Below, piece by piece: positions 7,757 through 14,862 of a stretch of 45,971 nt of DNA. Source of the DNA: Fibrobacter sp. (GTDB taxonomy: Bacteria > Fibrobacterota > Fibrobacteria > Fibrobacterales > Fibrobacteraceae); NCBI GenBank assembly GCA_024399035.1, contig JAKSID010000022.1, positions 1 to 45,971 of the forward strand. The letters are read 5' to 3'. Position 1 is the first letter of the stretch. Each line of letters begins with the position of its first letter. The position numbers were made by a program, and so were the translations under genes. The notes beneath the pieces were generated by a model that saw only the letters and a list, made by a program, of their open reading frames with translations, ran no database searches and was not told the DNA's origin.

Positions 7757-8806
7757 TTATTGCTGTTGCCCCTTGGCGTTAAAGTCTTTTTCGTTCTTGA
7801 AATATTTGGGAGTTTCGCCGGGGCGCTTGGCACTGCGTTTGCCAACATAATCGCCAACGCGACTTCCGTCACGATTATTGGGAAGCGCAGGCTTAATGGC
7901 CGACGATTCTTCTTCGTCAGAAGAACCAGGCTTCACAGATTTCACATTGATAGAATCCGTGGAGACCACGAAGTTATCGTAACGCACGAACACATCTGTG
8001 GAGGGCGCCCAGGTGTCATCGTCTCCGCCATGGAATGTAGAGAGATAGAACTCGTCTATTTTCTGGTCCTGGAAATCACGCAAACGCAAGGTATCCAAAT
8101 CTAAAGCAAGTTCTCCGTCGAACCAGCTTTGCACAATACCGTTCTTGTCGCCCGTGCCTTCGGTGGAAACAGAATTCATAACCACGCGGGTCACCACACG
8201 GTGCCATTTACCCGGCACAAAATGTTTTTGCTCCGCCGTTTCGCCAAGGTTCCATCTGGCGTCATCGCCGTAGGTACTCGCCTGATCCACAAAGTACAGA
8301 TACTGCACCACAGCACCTTCCGCGCGCCACATGATGCGGGCGCTCCAGCCGTCACCTACAGAGGGGCGATTTCCGCCAGTATAACATTCACCGCCACAAA
8401 GTCCCGGCAGCTTTCCACCTTTCACAAATTCAAAACCAGGCTCGAACTGAATATCGTATGCCACCCACATTTCTTCTGCAGAAACATTAAGCGGCTGCTT
8501 CACCTGCCCGGCGCAGGCGGGGCGCCCGCCCTCGTCATTGGGCCCTACGCAACCCTTTGGGTACTTCAGCTGCAGAACCATCCCGTGCTCTTCATCGTCC
8601 TGCACAATCTTTGCATTCTGGCCCCCATTCTGCTCCATGGCATACCAACTGGAAACTCCCGCCTTTTTAGGGAAGTCTTCCTCGGCCATCTTATTGGTGT
8701 ACTGGCCCGCAGCACGATTTTCAAAATCCGCAGAAAACACCACATCGGCAAAGGACACCGAAGTGCAAGCCAAAGCCATTGCGAAAATTCCACGAGCAAA
8801 GTTCAT
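7757..8806 (-). CDS. Secreted PL14-like polysaccharide lyase family protein
   Basis: About 349 aa with an N-terminal signal peptide (MNFARGIFAMALACTSVSFA) and a jelly-roll domain resembling polysaccharide lyase family 14 (alginate/glucuronan lyases). Matching segments are YDIQFEPGFEFVKGGKLPGL, GDGWSARIMWR, VQYLYFVDQ..YGD, FVPGKWHRVVTRVVMN and GIVQSWFDGE. The C-terminal 60 residues are polar and rich in Ser, Lys and Pro, with no sorting domain. The ATG at 8806 starts the signal peptide; a TTG at 8818 would add four residues. Likely acts on a uronic-acid polymer outside the cell or in the periplasm; lyase activity is inferred from family resemblance only. Confidence 0.75.
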   Translation of the reverse strand: MNFARGIFAMALACTSVSFADVVFSADFENRAAGQYTNKMAEEDFPKKAGVSSWYAMEQNGGQNAKIVQDDEEHGMVLQLKYPKGCVGPNDEGGRPACAGQVKQPLNVSAEEMWVAYDIQFEPGFEFVKGGKLPGLCGGECYTGGNRPSVGDGWSARIMWRAEGAVVQYLYFVDQASTYGDDARWNLGETAEQKHFVPGKWHRVVTRVVMNSVSTEGTGDKNGIVQSWFDGELALDLDTLRLRDFQDQKIDEFYLSTFHGGDDDTWAPSTDVFVRYDNFVVSTDSINVKSVKPGSSDEEESSAIKPALPNNRDGSRVGDYVGKRSAKRPGETPKYFKNEKDFNAKGQQQ

Positions 8807-8892
8807 AACGGGTCTCAAAAAGAAGTGCAGACTCTATTGAAAATACATTCTTTTAGGGAGATGGGAATACATATTGCGCCCTTATAAATAGA

Positions 8893-8919
8893 CAAAAAGC
8901 CTCCCTCAAGGGGAGGCTT
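8893..8919 (-). terminator. Terminator of lipoprotein gene
   Basis: 9-bp stem AAGCCTCCC/GGGAGGCTT (8897-8905, 8911-8919), followed in the minus-strand RNA by a U5 run. It lies about 21 nt after the lipoprotein stop codon. The plus-strand side (TTCTTTG) is weaker. Confidence 0.75.
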
Positions 8920-8940
8920 CTTTGTGGAACAATCGTAAGC

Positions 8941-9588
8941 TTAGCGAAGACCTTTCTTCTTGTAGTAGTACAGTTTCAGCTGGCCTATGGTCTGATCTTC
9001 TGTGGATTCCACCTTGATATCGGTTGCAAAGAACGGATAGATTTCATTGTCGCTATCCTTTGCGATGTACCAAGCTCCATCGGTTGCACCGAATCTAGAG
9101 CTGCTGATTTCCGTATCTTCGTTGATTTCGAACATGCTCTTGCATACGGGGGTTTCTGCCGGCAGAGTGCCAGGTTCCAAACCGGTGCTTAAGTCAGCTT
9201 CGTAGACAGAAAGAAGCATGCTCCTTTCAAACATAACGGTATCGACATCAACGCGAAGCTCCAGGTGCTTGGGAATTTCGCCACCAGTCTTAAGGCTAAT
9301 GGACTGCTGCGTTTCGGAGTTGATATCATTGGTTAGTATTGCAGAATCCAGCACCATTTCAATGCAGCGCGAAGAGGAAGACGCAACGACGGAAGAGGAC
9401 GACTTGGCAGAAGAGGAAGATCCCGGTTCGGTCGATTCGTCAGCATCATCTTTTTGGTCATCGTCCTTTTGGATATCTTCGGAAGTTTCATTGTCTTTGG
9501 GACCAGAAGAACTATCGTCACCACAGGCGATAAGACCGAAGCCTGCCGCAAAAATGGCGGACCCTAGGAGAATTTTTTTGAAGTTCAT
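8941..9588 (-). CDS. Hypothetical lipoprotein with Ser-rich linker
   Basis: 215 aa. The N-terminus is a lipoprotein signal: MNFKKILLGSAIFAAGFGLIAC, where LIAC is the lipobox and Cys22 the lipidated residue. A low-complexity stretch rich in Asp, Glu and Ser follows (SSSSAKSSSSVVASSSS), then a roughly 130-residue beta-rich domain with two cysteines and no family I recognise. AAGGA lies 6 nt before the ATG. Likely anchored in the outer or inner membrane facing the periplasm or surface. Poly-Ser linkers are a habit of secreted Fibrobacter proteins. Function unknown. Confidence 0.75.
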   Translation of the reverse strand: MNFKKILLGSAIFAAGFGLIACGDDSSSGPKDNETSEDIQKDDDQKDDADESTEPGSSSSAKSSSSVVASSSSRCIEMVLDSAILTNDINSETQQSISLKTGGEIPKHLELRVDVDTVMFERSMLLSVYEADLSTGLEPGTLPAETPVCKSMFEINEDTEISSSRFGATDGAWYIAKDSDNEIYPFFATDIKVESTEDQTIGQLKLYYYKKKGLR

Positions 9589-9725
9589 ACAGTATTCCTT
9601 TTTTTATGCGCACAATTGTTTTTTACACTCAACTGTCCATTCTAGAAATATTCAAAAAATTGGCGAATTGCCCACGGCCATGTTTGAAATAAGTAAAAAA
9701 ACGCATTGAGCTGATTAAAAAACAT

Positions 9726-9791
9726 CATACTTGCAAAATTCACGAAGACGGCAAATTAAACCGCGAGTCAACGACAACTACTCAGGAATCA
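9726..9791 (+). pseudogene. Remnant of a RhuM-family gene
   Basis: One frame reads KIHEDGKLNREST, matching the downstream intact RhuM protein's DNIYKDGELPREST; the DNA also matches (gacggc.aatt....cgcgagtcaac). It covers only about 20 codons, with no start and no continuing similarity after it. It lies in the 442-nt gap between the lipoprotein and RhuM genes. The rest of that gap holds no recognisable gene; a broken minus-strand frame is noted under findings. Confidence 0.5.
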
Positions 9792-9994
9792 CCACACTTC
9801 GCACTTGTCCACGAATTCGTATTTCGGCATTTCCTTGTGGATACAGCCTGAAACCTGGTCTTGCATGCTGTAGGGAATGCGCCTCCGTCACGGAGGTACG
9901 TCTACATCGTTCCCTTCAAAATTCTTGACACCTTCTGAATCCAGAGTTCAATGCTTCAGGATACTTAAATAGAAAATATATGGTTATAGGAGGA

Positions 9995-10025
9995 TTGACA
10001 CAGCCCACGTTTTGGTGTACATTTG
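9995..10025 (+). promoter_or_regulatory. Promoter directly before RhuM start
   Basis: Perfect TTGACA (9995-10000), 17 nt, then TACATT within TACATTTG (10018-10025), which fits both sigma70 and the TTG-N20-TAnnTTTG pattern. The ATG at 10031 is only 5 nt beyond the box, implying a leaderless or near-leaderless message. Confidence 0.6.
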
Positions 10026-10030
10026 TATAT

Positions 10031-11038
10031 ATGAAAGAAGTCCGTCCTGAAGACAATTCCATATTGCTGTACAAAGATGAAAATGGCAAGACAAACGTCT
10101 CTGTCCGTTTTGCCGATGAAGATGTCTGGGTGACTCAGGTCCAGCTTGCGGAACTCTACGAGACGACGCAACAAAACGTTAGTCTCCATATCGACAATAT
10201 TTATAAGGACGGCGAATTGCCTCGCGAGTCAACTCACAAGGATTTCTTGTTAGTTCGGCAAGAAGGCAAGCGGAATGTTCAACGCGAAATTGCACATTAC
10301 AATCTCGACATTATCATTGCCATCGGTTACCGCGTGCAATCTCCAGTGGCGACTCGCTTCAGAACATGGGCCACAACGCGTCTGCACGAATTTATCCAAA
10401 AGGGTTTTGCGCTAGATGACGAACGATTGAAAAATGACCGCAACCGCTATTTCAAGGAACTACTCCAGCGCATTCGCGACATCCGTTCCTCTGAACGAAA
10501 TTTTTATCAGCAGGTGACAGACATTTACGCCACCGCCGTAGACTATGATCCCCGTAAAAAGATCACGCTGGATTTTTTTGCAACCGTGCAGAACAAATTG
10601 CACTATGCCGTTCACGAGCATACAGCCGCAGAACTGATTTATGAACGTGTAGATAGCGAAAAACCGTTTGTCGGCATGACTAACTTCAAGGGAAATTACG
10701 TTACCGAAGAAGATGTAAAAATCGCCAAGAATTATTTATCTGAAAAAGAATTACAACGTTTGAACCTGATGGTTTCTCAGTTCCTGGATTTTGCAGAATT
10801 GCAGGCCCTTGACGAAAAGCAAATGCGCATGCAGGACTGGATAGACGCCCTGGACAACCAGATTGTCATGAGCCAGAGAAAATTACTCGAGGGCAATGAC
10901 AAGATTTCTCACGAAGAAGCCATGGAAAAAGCTGAACACGAATACAAGCTCTTCAAGCGAAAGGAACTTGCAAACCTGAAAAGCGACTTTGACAACTTTT
11001 TGGAACTTCGCGAAAAGATTGCCTCTTATAATGCATAG
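10031..11038 (+). CDS. RhuM family protein
   Basis: 335-aa protein of the virulence-associated RhuM family, found in accessory islands across bacteria; biochemical role not established. The N-terminal domain has VWVTQVQLAELYETTQQNVSLHI (helix-turn-helix-like), then NIYKDGELPREST, then the family segment REIAHYNLDIIIAIGYRVQS. The middle contains RFRTWATTRLHEFIQKGFALDDERLK, and the C-terminal third is charged and helical. The ATG at 10031 is preferred over an in-frame ATG at 9980 because a strong promoter lies between them. There is no Shine-Dalgarno for the chosen start. A remnant of a related gene lies 240 bp upstream. The DUF763 gene follows after 41 nt. Confidence 0.85.
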   Translation: MKEVRPEDNSILLYKDENGKTNVSVRFADEDVWVTQVQLAELYETTQQNVSLHIDNIYKDGELPRESTHKDFLLVRQEGKRNVQREIAHYNLDIIIAIGYRVQSPVATRFRTWATTRLHEFIQKGFALDDERLKNDRNRYFKELLQRIRDIRSSERNFYQQVTDIYATAVDYDPRKKITLDFFATVQNKLHYAVHEHTAAELIYERVDSEKPFVGMTNFKGNYVTEEDVKIAKNYLSEKELQRLNLMVSQFLDFAELQALDEKQMRMQDWIDALDNQIVMSQRKLLEGNDKISHEEAMEKAEHEYKLFKRKELANLKSDFDNFLELREKIASYNA

Positions 11039-11079
11039 GAAACTTTAGCAGCACACAACCCAAACCTCAATAACTTATC

Positions 11080-12369
11080 ATGCCTAAGCGTACTGGTGTT
11101 GCAGACTTGCCTTTGCATACGGGGACTGTTCCCCGTTGGCTCGCAGACCGTATGCGTGATTTGGGCAGACTCATTGCCGAATCCATTGTGGAAAATTACG
11201 GCAAGAGGGAATTCCTGGTTCGTTTAAGCGACCCGCTGTGGTTTCAGTCCTTCGGTGCGGTCATGGGCATGGACTGGCATTCCTCGGGAATTACCACCAG
11301 CGTGATGTATGCCCTGAAGCGTGGACTGAACCCTATTGCAAGGGACCTTGGAATTTACGTGTGCGGCGGCCGCGGAAAGTTTTCGCGGGAAACACCCACG
11401 GAACTGCTGCAGATTGCAGACAAAACCGGCGTGGACGGGAATTACCTGAAGCGCACAAGCTGCCTCTGCGCCAAGGTGGACAACACGGCGGTCCAGGACG
11501 GTTTCCAGCTTTACCAGCACAACTTTATTGTCACTGATGAGGGCGACTGGGCGGTAGTGCAGCAGGGCATGAACACAGACGCTCGTGCTGCACGACGTTA
11601 CCACTGGTGTTCTTCTAACTTGCGGTCTTTTGTAGAAGAGCCCCACGCAGGTGTGGTAGGCGAAAACCGCGGGCAGATTCTAAACTTGACTCATCAGGAC
11701 GCGCGCAGCACCCGCAGCTCCATCCTGGAATTGACTCACGAAAATCCCGACAGGATGATGCGTGAAATTCGACAGATGGTAACACCAAGTTCTTCTATGG
11801 TGGTGTCGCCACAGATGGATTTATTTGCGCCCATTGTCGCGCCGGATGGAACACCCGTTCGCCTCGGGTCCCGAGACCCTATCGTCGCAAATTCTTCTCG
11901 CGATTGCACCATGCCTAGCCGTCACGAAGTCCGCGCAGAAGACGTTGACTTGAAGCGTCTCGGTGGAGTTCTTGCCACCGCCTATGAATCGGACCCCAAG
12001 GATTTTGAAAGCCTGTTGCTTACGCCAGGACTTGGTCCCCGCACGTTGCAATCCTTGACACTTGTAAGCGAAGTGATTAACGGAACACCGTCCCGCTTTA
12101 GGGACCCCGCCCGCTATTCTTTCGCCCACGGCGGAAAGGATGGTCACCCCTTCCCTGTTCCTACCAAAGTCTACGACGAATCCATTCGGGTTTTGCAAGG
12201 CGCCATCGAACACGCTAAAATCGGTGACCGCGAAAAGATGGATTGCCTCAACCGACTTCACGCAACGCAACTTGCCATCGAAAAAGACTGCGAACCTCTC
12301 GCCGACTTTGACAAAACCCTGGAACATGAAAAAGCCCACTCGCAGGAGTGGGGCGGCAGAACGGTTTAA
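11080..12369 (+). CDS. DUF763 domain-containing protein
   Basis: 429-aa protein of the DUF763 family, known from archaea and scattered bacteria, function unknown. The family start MPKRTGVADLPLHTGTVPRWL is clear, as are DPLWFQSFGAVMGMDWHSSGITTSVMYALKRGL and, in the C-terminal half, LLLTPGLGPRTLQSLTLVSEVI (helix-hairpin-helix-like), DPARYSFAHGGKDGHPFPVP and YDESI. His and Trp residues in DWHSSG could suggest a nuclease-like role, but that is speculation. It has no clear Shine-Dalgarno. Its last 34 nt are duplicated at 13181-13214, and the current TAA stop is completed by the inserted sequence (ancestral stop probably TAG). It may be co-transcribed with the RhuM gene. Confidence 0.88.
   Translation: MPKRTGVADLPLHTGTVPRWLADRMRDLGRLIAESIVENYGKREFLVRLSDPLWFQSFGAVMGMDWHSSGITTSVMYALKRGLNPIARDLGIYVCGGRGKFSRETPTELLQIADKTGVDGNYLKRTSCLCAKVDNTAVQDGFQLYQHNFIVTDEGDWAVVQQGMNTDARAARRYHWCSSNLRSFVEEPHAGVVGENRGQILNLTHQDARSTRSSILELTHENPDRMMREIRQMVTPSSSMVVSPQMDLFAPIVAPDGTPVRLGSRDPIVANSSRDCTMPSRHEVRAEDVDLKRLGGVLATAYESDPKDFESLLLTPGLGPRTLQSLTLVSEVINGTPSRFRDPARYSFAHGGKDGHPFPVPTKVYDESIRVLQGAIEHAKIGDREKMDCLNRLHATQLAIEKDCEPLADFDKTLEHEKAHSQEWGGRTV
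12329..12352 (-). terminator. Terminator of brnTA inside DUF763 3' end
   Basis: In minus-strand RNA, CCCACTC-CUGC-GAGUGGG (12335-12352) is followed by CUUUUUC. It sits 20 nt past the brnA stop codon and overlaps the last codons of the DUF763 gene. Confidence 0.65.
12335..12368. repeat. 34-bp direct repeat, left copy
   Basis: Identical to 13181-13214. It starts CCCACTCGCAGGAGTGGGGC and ends GCAGAACGGTTTA. This copy is the native 3' end of the DUF763 gene (stop codon bases 12367-12369). It contains a 7-bp inverted repeat that acts as a terminator stem. Confidence 0.95.
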
Positions 12370-12372
12370 GGC

Positions 12373-12588
12373 CTATTTCCATTCAATTGAAATTTTTCTT
12401 TTCTTAGCAGCACAATCTGTTAAGTAGGAATCAATCAATGTCTGATAAGGAATGCCCTGTTCTTTGGACATCTTCTTAAAATATTCAATAGTCGACGAAT
12501 TCAAACGAATGGTAATTTGCTTTTTTAAAGCCGCCGCATAAGGATTCTTAACGGCCTTCATTTTTTCGAAATCATATTCTTTTTTCAC
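12373..12588 (-). CDS. brnA: BrnA-type antitoxin
   Basis: 71-aa ribbon-helix-helix antitoxin partner of BrnT. The pattern PYAAALKKQITIRLNSSTIEYFKKM is the beta strand and first helix of the RHH DNA-binding fold, followed by IPYQTLIDSYLTDCAAKKRK. It should bind and neutralise the toxin and repress the shared promoter. Its ATG overlaps the last codons of brnT by 4 nt (ATGA), so translation is coupled. The operon ends at the terminator inside the DUF763 gene end. Confidence 0.88.
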   Translation of the reverse strand: MKKEYDFEKMKAVKNPYAAALKKQITIRLNSSTIEYFKKMSKEQGIPYQTLIDSYLTDCAAKKRKISIEWK

Positions 12589-12899
12589 GCCTCGTCTCCT
12601 TTACGTGCATTCCAATAATACTGGAATTCCTTTTTCGTAGCCTTACGGGCACTGATGATACGATTCACGACTACATCGTTATCAGTAACTATCCGTTCCG
12701 TATAAACAACAACCAAGGTTCTTAATTCAGAAGACAATCCAATAAGTATTGAACGATCCTCATCCTTTGAATGTTCTACATCAAAAAATACGCGGGCATG
12801 TTCATCTTCAAAGCAACTCTTTGCTTCTTCAAACGACACTCCATGTTTTTTCTGATTTATCGCATTCTTATTTTCATCCCACTCAAAATCTATTTCCAC
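12585..12899 (-). CDS. brnT: BrnT family toxin
   Basis: 104-aa type II toxin, predicted ribonuclease of the BrnT family (RelE-like fold). It starts with the family signature DFEWDENKNAINQKKHGVSFEEA, followed by F.DEHARVFFDVEHS, RSILIGLSSELRTLVVVYTER and IRIISARKAT-like VVNRIISARKATKKE. The start codon is GTG (12899) with GAGG 6 nt upstream. Upstream AT-rich DNA (12905-12945) has TTGAAT and TATACC separated by 16 nt as a possible promoter. Toxin before antitoxin is the usual brnTA order. Confidence 0.9.
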   Translation of the reverse strand: MEIDFEWDENKNAINQKKHGVSFEEAKSCFEDEHARVFFDVEHSKDEDRSILIGLSSELRTLVVVYTERIVTDNDVVVNRIISARKATKKEFQYYWNARKGDEA

Positions 12900-13173
12900 A
12901 ATAGACCTCGTGGTATAACTACAATATAATTACATTCAAAAATAAACGCAAGAGCCTGCAATGCGATTGCAAGCGCATTATACATCTTTTTGAGTTTTGA
13001 CACTCTATTTCCTTAAGAACGCATTTCCCATTGAGATGATTCTCGCGGGCTCCTGTCGGGAGATCTATCAAAATTCAGTTTTTCTGAATATTGTCAATAT
13101 ACAAAAATGTGTAAAGTGAGCGCCGCGACAGAAAATTTATTTTCTGGCATGGTCGAACCAAAGCATTTTATAC

Positions 13174-13198
13174 AAAAAATCCCACTCGCAGGAGTGGG
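13174..13198 (-). terminator. Terminator of FISUMP-DUF1349 operon
   Basis: Minus-strand stem CCCACTC-CUGC-GAGUGGG followed by AUUUUUUG. It is made by the right copy of the 34-bp repeat, 14 nt after the DUF1349 gene stop codon. Confidence 0.75.
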
Positions 13199-13214
13199 GC
13201 GGCAGAACGGTTTA
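13181..13214. repeat. 34-bp direct repeat, right copy
   Basis: Exact copy of 12335-12368. Its last three bases (13212-13214) are the TAA stop codon of the minus-strand DUF1349 gene. Bases outside differ from the left copy, so the repeat ends sharply. Confidence 0.95.
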
Positions 13215-13823
13215 GATTTGTTCATCAGGGGCTTGGCCGTCGTGGGCAAGCCATTTGCATTCCGTCAATTCCATATCCGTGAAGGTCGCCTTGAAAGATG
13301 AATCCTCAGGACTGCAAGCGTAAATGCCAAACTGGATTTCGTCGGTAGCTTTCCACATGTGGCAAATTCGCATTTGTGAAAAGTTGGAACCGTCTTCGGA
13401 ACATTCAATGCAGAAATCATTTTCGCGACGGCTGAAGCGATACCACATGGATTTAATATCGGCACTGATTGCGGTGGTAGCCCAGTCCGAATATCCCATA
13501 TTGGTGGCAACACTTCCAAGATGCTGGAACTTTTCGTTTTCGTATTCGATGGAAGCCTTCAACCAGTTTTCGCTATCCAGATACATGGCAACGCCGCACT
13601 GGTCAAAACGCTTCTTGCTTTCAAAAGAAGTCCTCACGACGAAAGAGAAAAATTTCTCTGCAGTCTTGATCTGAAGAACCGGTGCGTTATCATTTCGGAA
13701 ATGATAATAGGTTCTTTGCCAAAGGTCCGTATGAGGTTCCGTAATGATTTCAATAACATCATCCGTAATGGAAAACTTTTTCGGAGCCCTAGTCCAGAAC
13801 CAATCTTTTGCATTAATCTTCAT
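13212..13823 (-). CDS. DUF1349 domain-containing protein
   Basis: 203-aa cytosolic protein of the DUF1349 (concanavalin A-like beta-sandwich) family. Typical pieces are KDWFWTRAPKKFSITDDVIEI, EPHTDLWQRTYYHF, a middle strand set ending QCGVAMYLDSENWLKASIEY, and FGIYACSPEDSSFKATFTDMEL. No signal peptide. The ATG at 13823 overlaps the upstream FISUMP stop (TAATG) and has AAGGA 6 nt before it; a start six codons earlier is less likely. The fold suggests glycan or small-ligand binding; function is not established. Confidence 0.85.
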   Translation of the reverse strand: MKINAKDWFWTRAPKKFSITDDVIEIITEPHTDLWQRTYYHFRNDNAPVLQIKTAEKFFSFVVRTSFESKKRFDQCGVAMYLDSENWLKASIEYENEKFQHLGSVATNMGYSDWATTAISADIKSMWYRFSRRENDFCIECSEDGSNFSQMRICHMWKATDEIQFGIYACSPEDSSFKATFTDMELTECKWLAHDGQAPDEQI

Positions 13824-14446
13824 TACTTGTCCTTCACACATCTTACAGAAAGTCCAAAGTCCTTTCCATAAGGATAAACGGATGCATCCTTACGGCCAGC
13901 CATCATGTGGACGCCGATTGCTTTTTTGCTGGGCGCGGCGGCACCATCCTGCGAGTTTGCGCCATCCTGCGACACAACCTCTTCCGTTGCGCTCCACAAA
14001 TAAGCATACAAAGTTTGGCGATCGAAGCGGCCGCGGTAATCGCGGAAGCCCGAGGGAGTTGCGTTAAAGCCGTACTCGTCGGAACCGTTGCCGTAATGAC
14101 TCCAGCCATCAGCGGCTTTCAACTTGACGCCGGCGGAATCGCGACCACCAACATCTGCGAAAAGCTGTTCAAATTCTGCGGAGGAGGGCAAGTGCCAACC
14201 AGCGGGGCATACATCCTTCGCTACATCCCAGTTATAAAAACGTCCGTACTTGCGGCAGTCATAATTAAAGCGAGTATAACACCAACTTTCTTCTGCAGCA
14301 AAATTCAGGTTCTCTGCCATCCAGACAGTTTCACCGATTTTCACAGTCTTGTATTCCTGATTGTCGCGGGAATCCACGAGAATCTCAGAAGCAAGGGACT
14401 CCCCCACATAGAATAGGAATACCGCTATTTGAAAAAATTTTCTCAT
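13823..14446 (-). CDS. Fibrobacter major paralogous domain (FISUMP) protein
   Basis: 207 aa with signal peptide MRKFFQIAVFLFYVGESLAS, then the FISUMP domain: DSRDNQEYKTVKIGETVWMAENLNF, CYTRFNYDCRKYGRFYNWDVA, VCPAGWHLPSSAEF, GFNATPSGFRDYRG, YLWSATEE and a final LSVRCVKD. The domain is a C-type-lectin-like fold greatly expanded in Fibrobacter surface proteins. Secreted or surface-attached; function unknown. The ATG at 14446 opens the signal peptide; a TTG 16 codons earlier is possible. A TATAAT lies about 10 nt before the ATG, hinting at a very short leader. Translation is coupled to the DUF1349 gene. Confidence 0.88.
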   Translation of the reverse strand: MRKFFQIAVFLFYVGESLASEILVDSRDNQEYKTVKIGETVWMAENLNFAAEESWCYTRFNYDCRKYGRFYNWDVAKDVCPAGWHLPSSAEFEQLFADVGGRDSAGVKLKAADGWSHYGNGSDEYGFNATPSGFRDYRGRFDRQTLYAYLWSATEEVVSQDGANSQDGAAAPSKKAIGVHMMAGRKDASVYPYGKDFGLSVRCVKDK

Positions 14447-14509
14447 TACCCTAAAATTATAGAATAAAAGAACTGTCTCGGAGATAATTCTCAATTTTAG
14501 GGCTATTTT

Positions 14510-14550
14510 ACGGGAAAAACAGCTTTTTTAGATACCCGATTCCCGTAATT
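14510..14550. repeat. 41-bp inverted-repeat element, copy 1
   Basis: Arms ACGGGAAAAAC (14510-14520) and TTCCCGTAATT (14540-14550), forming an 8-bp perfect inverted repeat TACGGGAA/TTCCCGTA. The second copy starts exactly 200 bp later. It lies in the 416-bp gap between the divergent FISUMP and GH8 genes. Confidence 0.7.
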
Positions 14551-14709
14551 TATTAGGTTGTTTGTAATAGGTTTGTGGTTAGGGCTAATTTTTTCATGGC
14601 AACACGCCCCAAAAGGGAGCCAAAACAACGAAAATGCCAGTAAAAAACGGCCGATCAGAGCTGTTTTCCATTTCCAGCGCGACTTTCACGATAATTTGTT
14701 TGTAAAAAT

Positions 14710-14750
14710 ACGGGAAAAACGACACAAGTTGCAGCTCTTTTCCCGTAATT
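14710..14750. repeat. 41-bp inverted-repeat element, copy 2
   Basis: Same arms at the same internal spacing as copy 1, with a 10-bp perfect inverted repeat TACGGGAAAA/TTTTCCCGTA (14709-14718, 14738-14747). The centre differs from copy 1. It lies 113 bp before the GH8 start, so it could be an operator; no T-tract supports a terminator. Confidence 0.7.
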
Positions 14751-14862
14751 TGGCCACTTTTTTTAAAAAGATCCCCGGGGGCACGAAAATTTCAAACAGC
14801 TACAACAGTTTCTTTCGTTTTAAATTATTTGGCGACTCAACCTGATTTTTCAAATCTATTTT

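Larger units (their letters stand above)
12369..13214. mobile_element. brnTA genomic islet flanked by 34-bp repeats
   Basis: An 846-bp segment carrying brnT and brnA plus 280 bp of non-coding DNA, ended by a second copy of the DUF763 3' end. Removing it would rejoin the DUF763 gene with the convergent DUF1349 gene, their stop codons overlapping in TTTAG. This is the expected footprint of an insertion that duplicated its target. No integrase or transposase is present inside. 12900-13180 holds only the brnT promoter region and a small hairpin ATTCAG/CTGAAT (13073-13089). Confidence 0.6.

Noticed and set aside
12900..13180. Possible extra gene in the brnTA islet (a 64-aa frame at 13107-13301)
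   Set aside because: The frame runs through the 34-bp repeat into antisense DUF1349 sequence and has no start signal.
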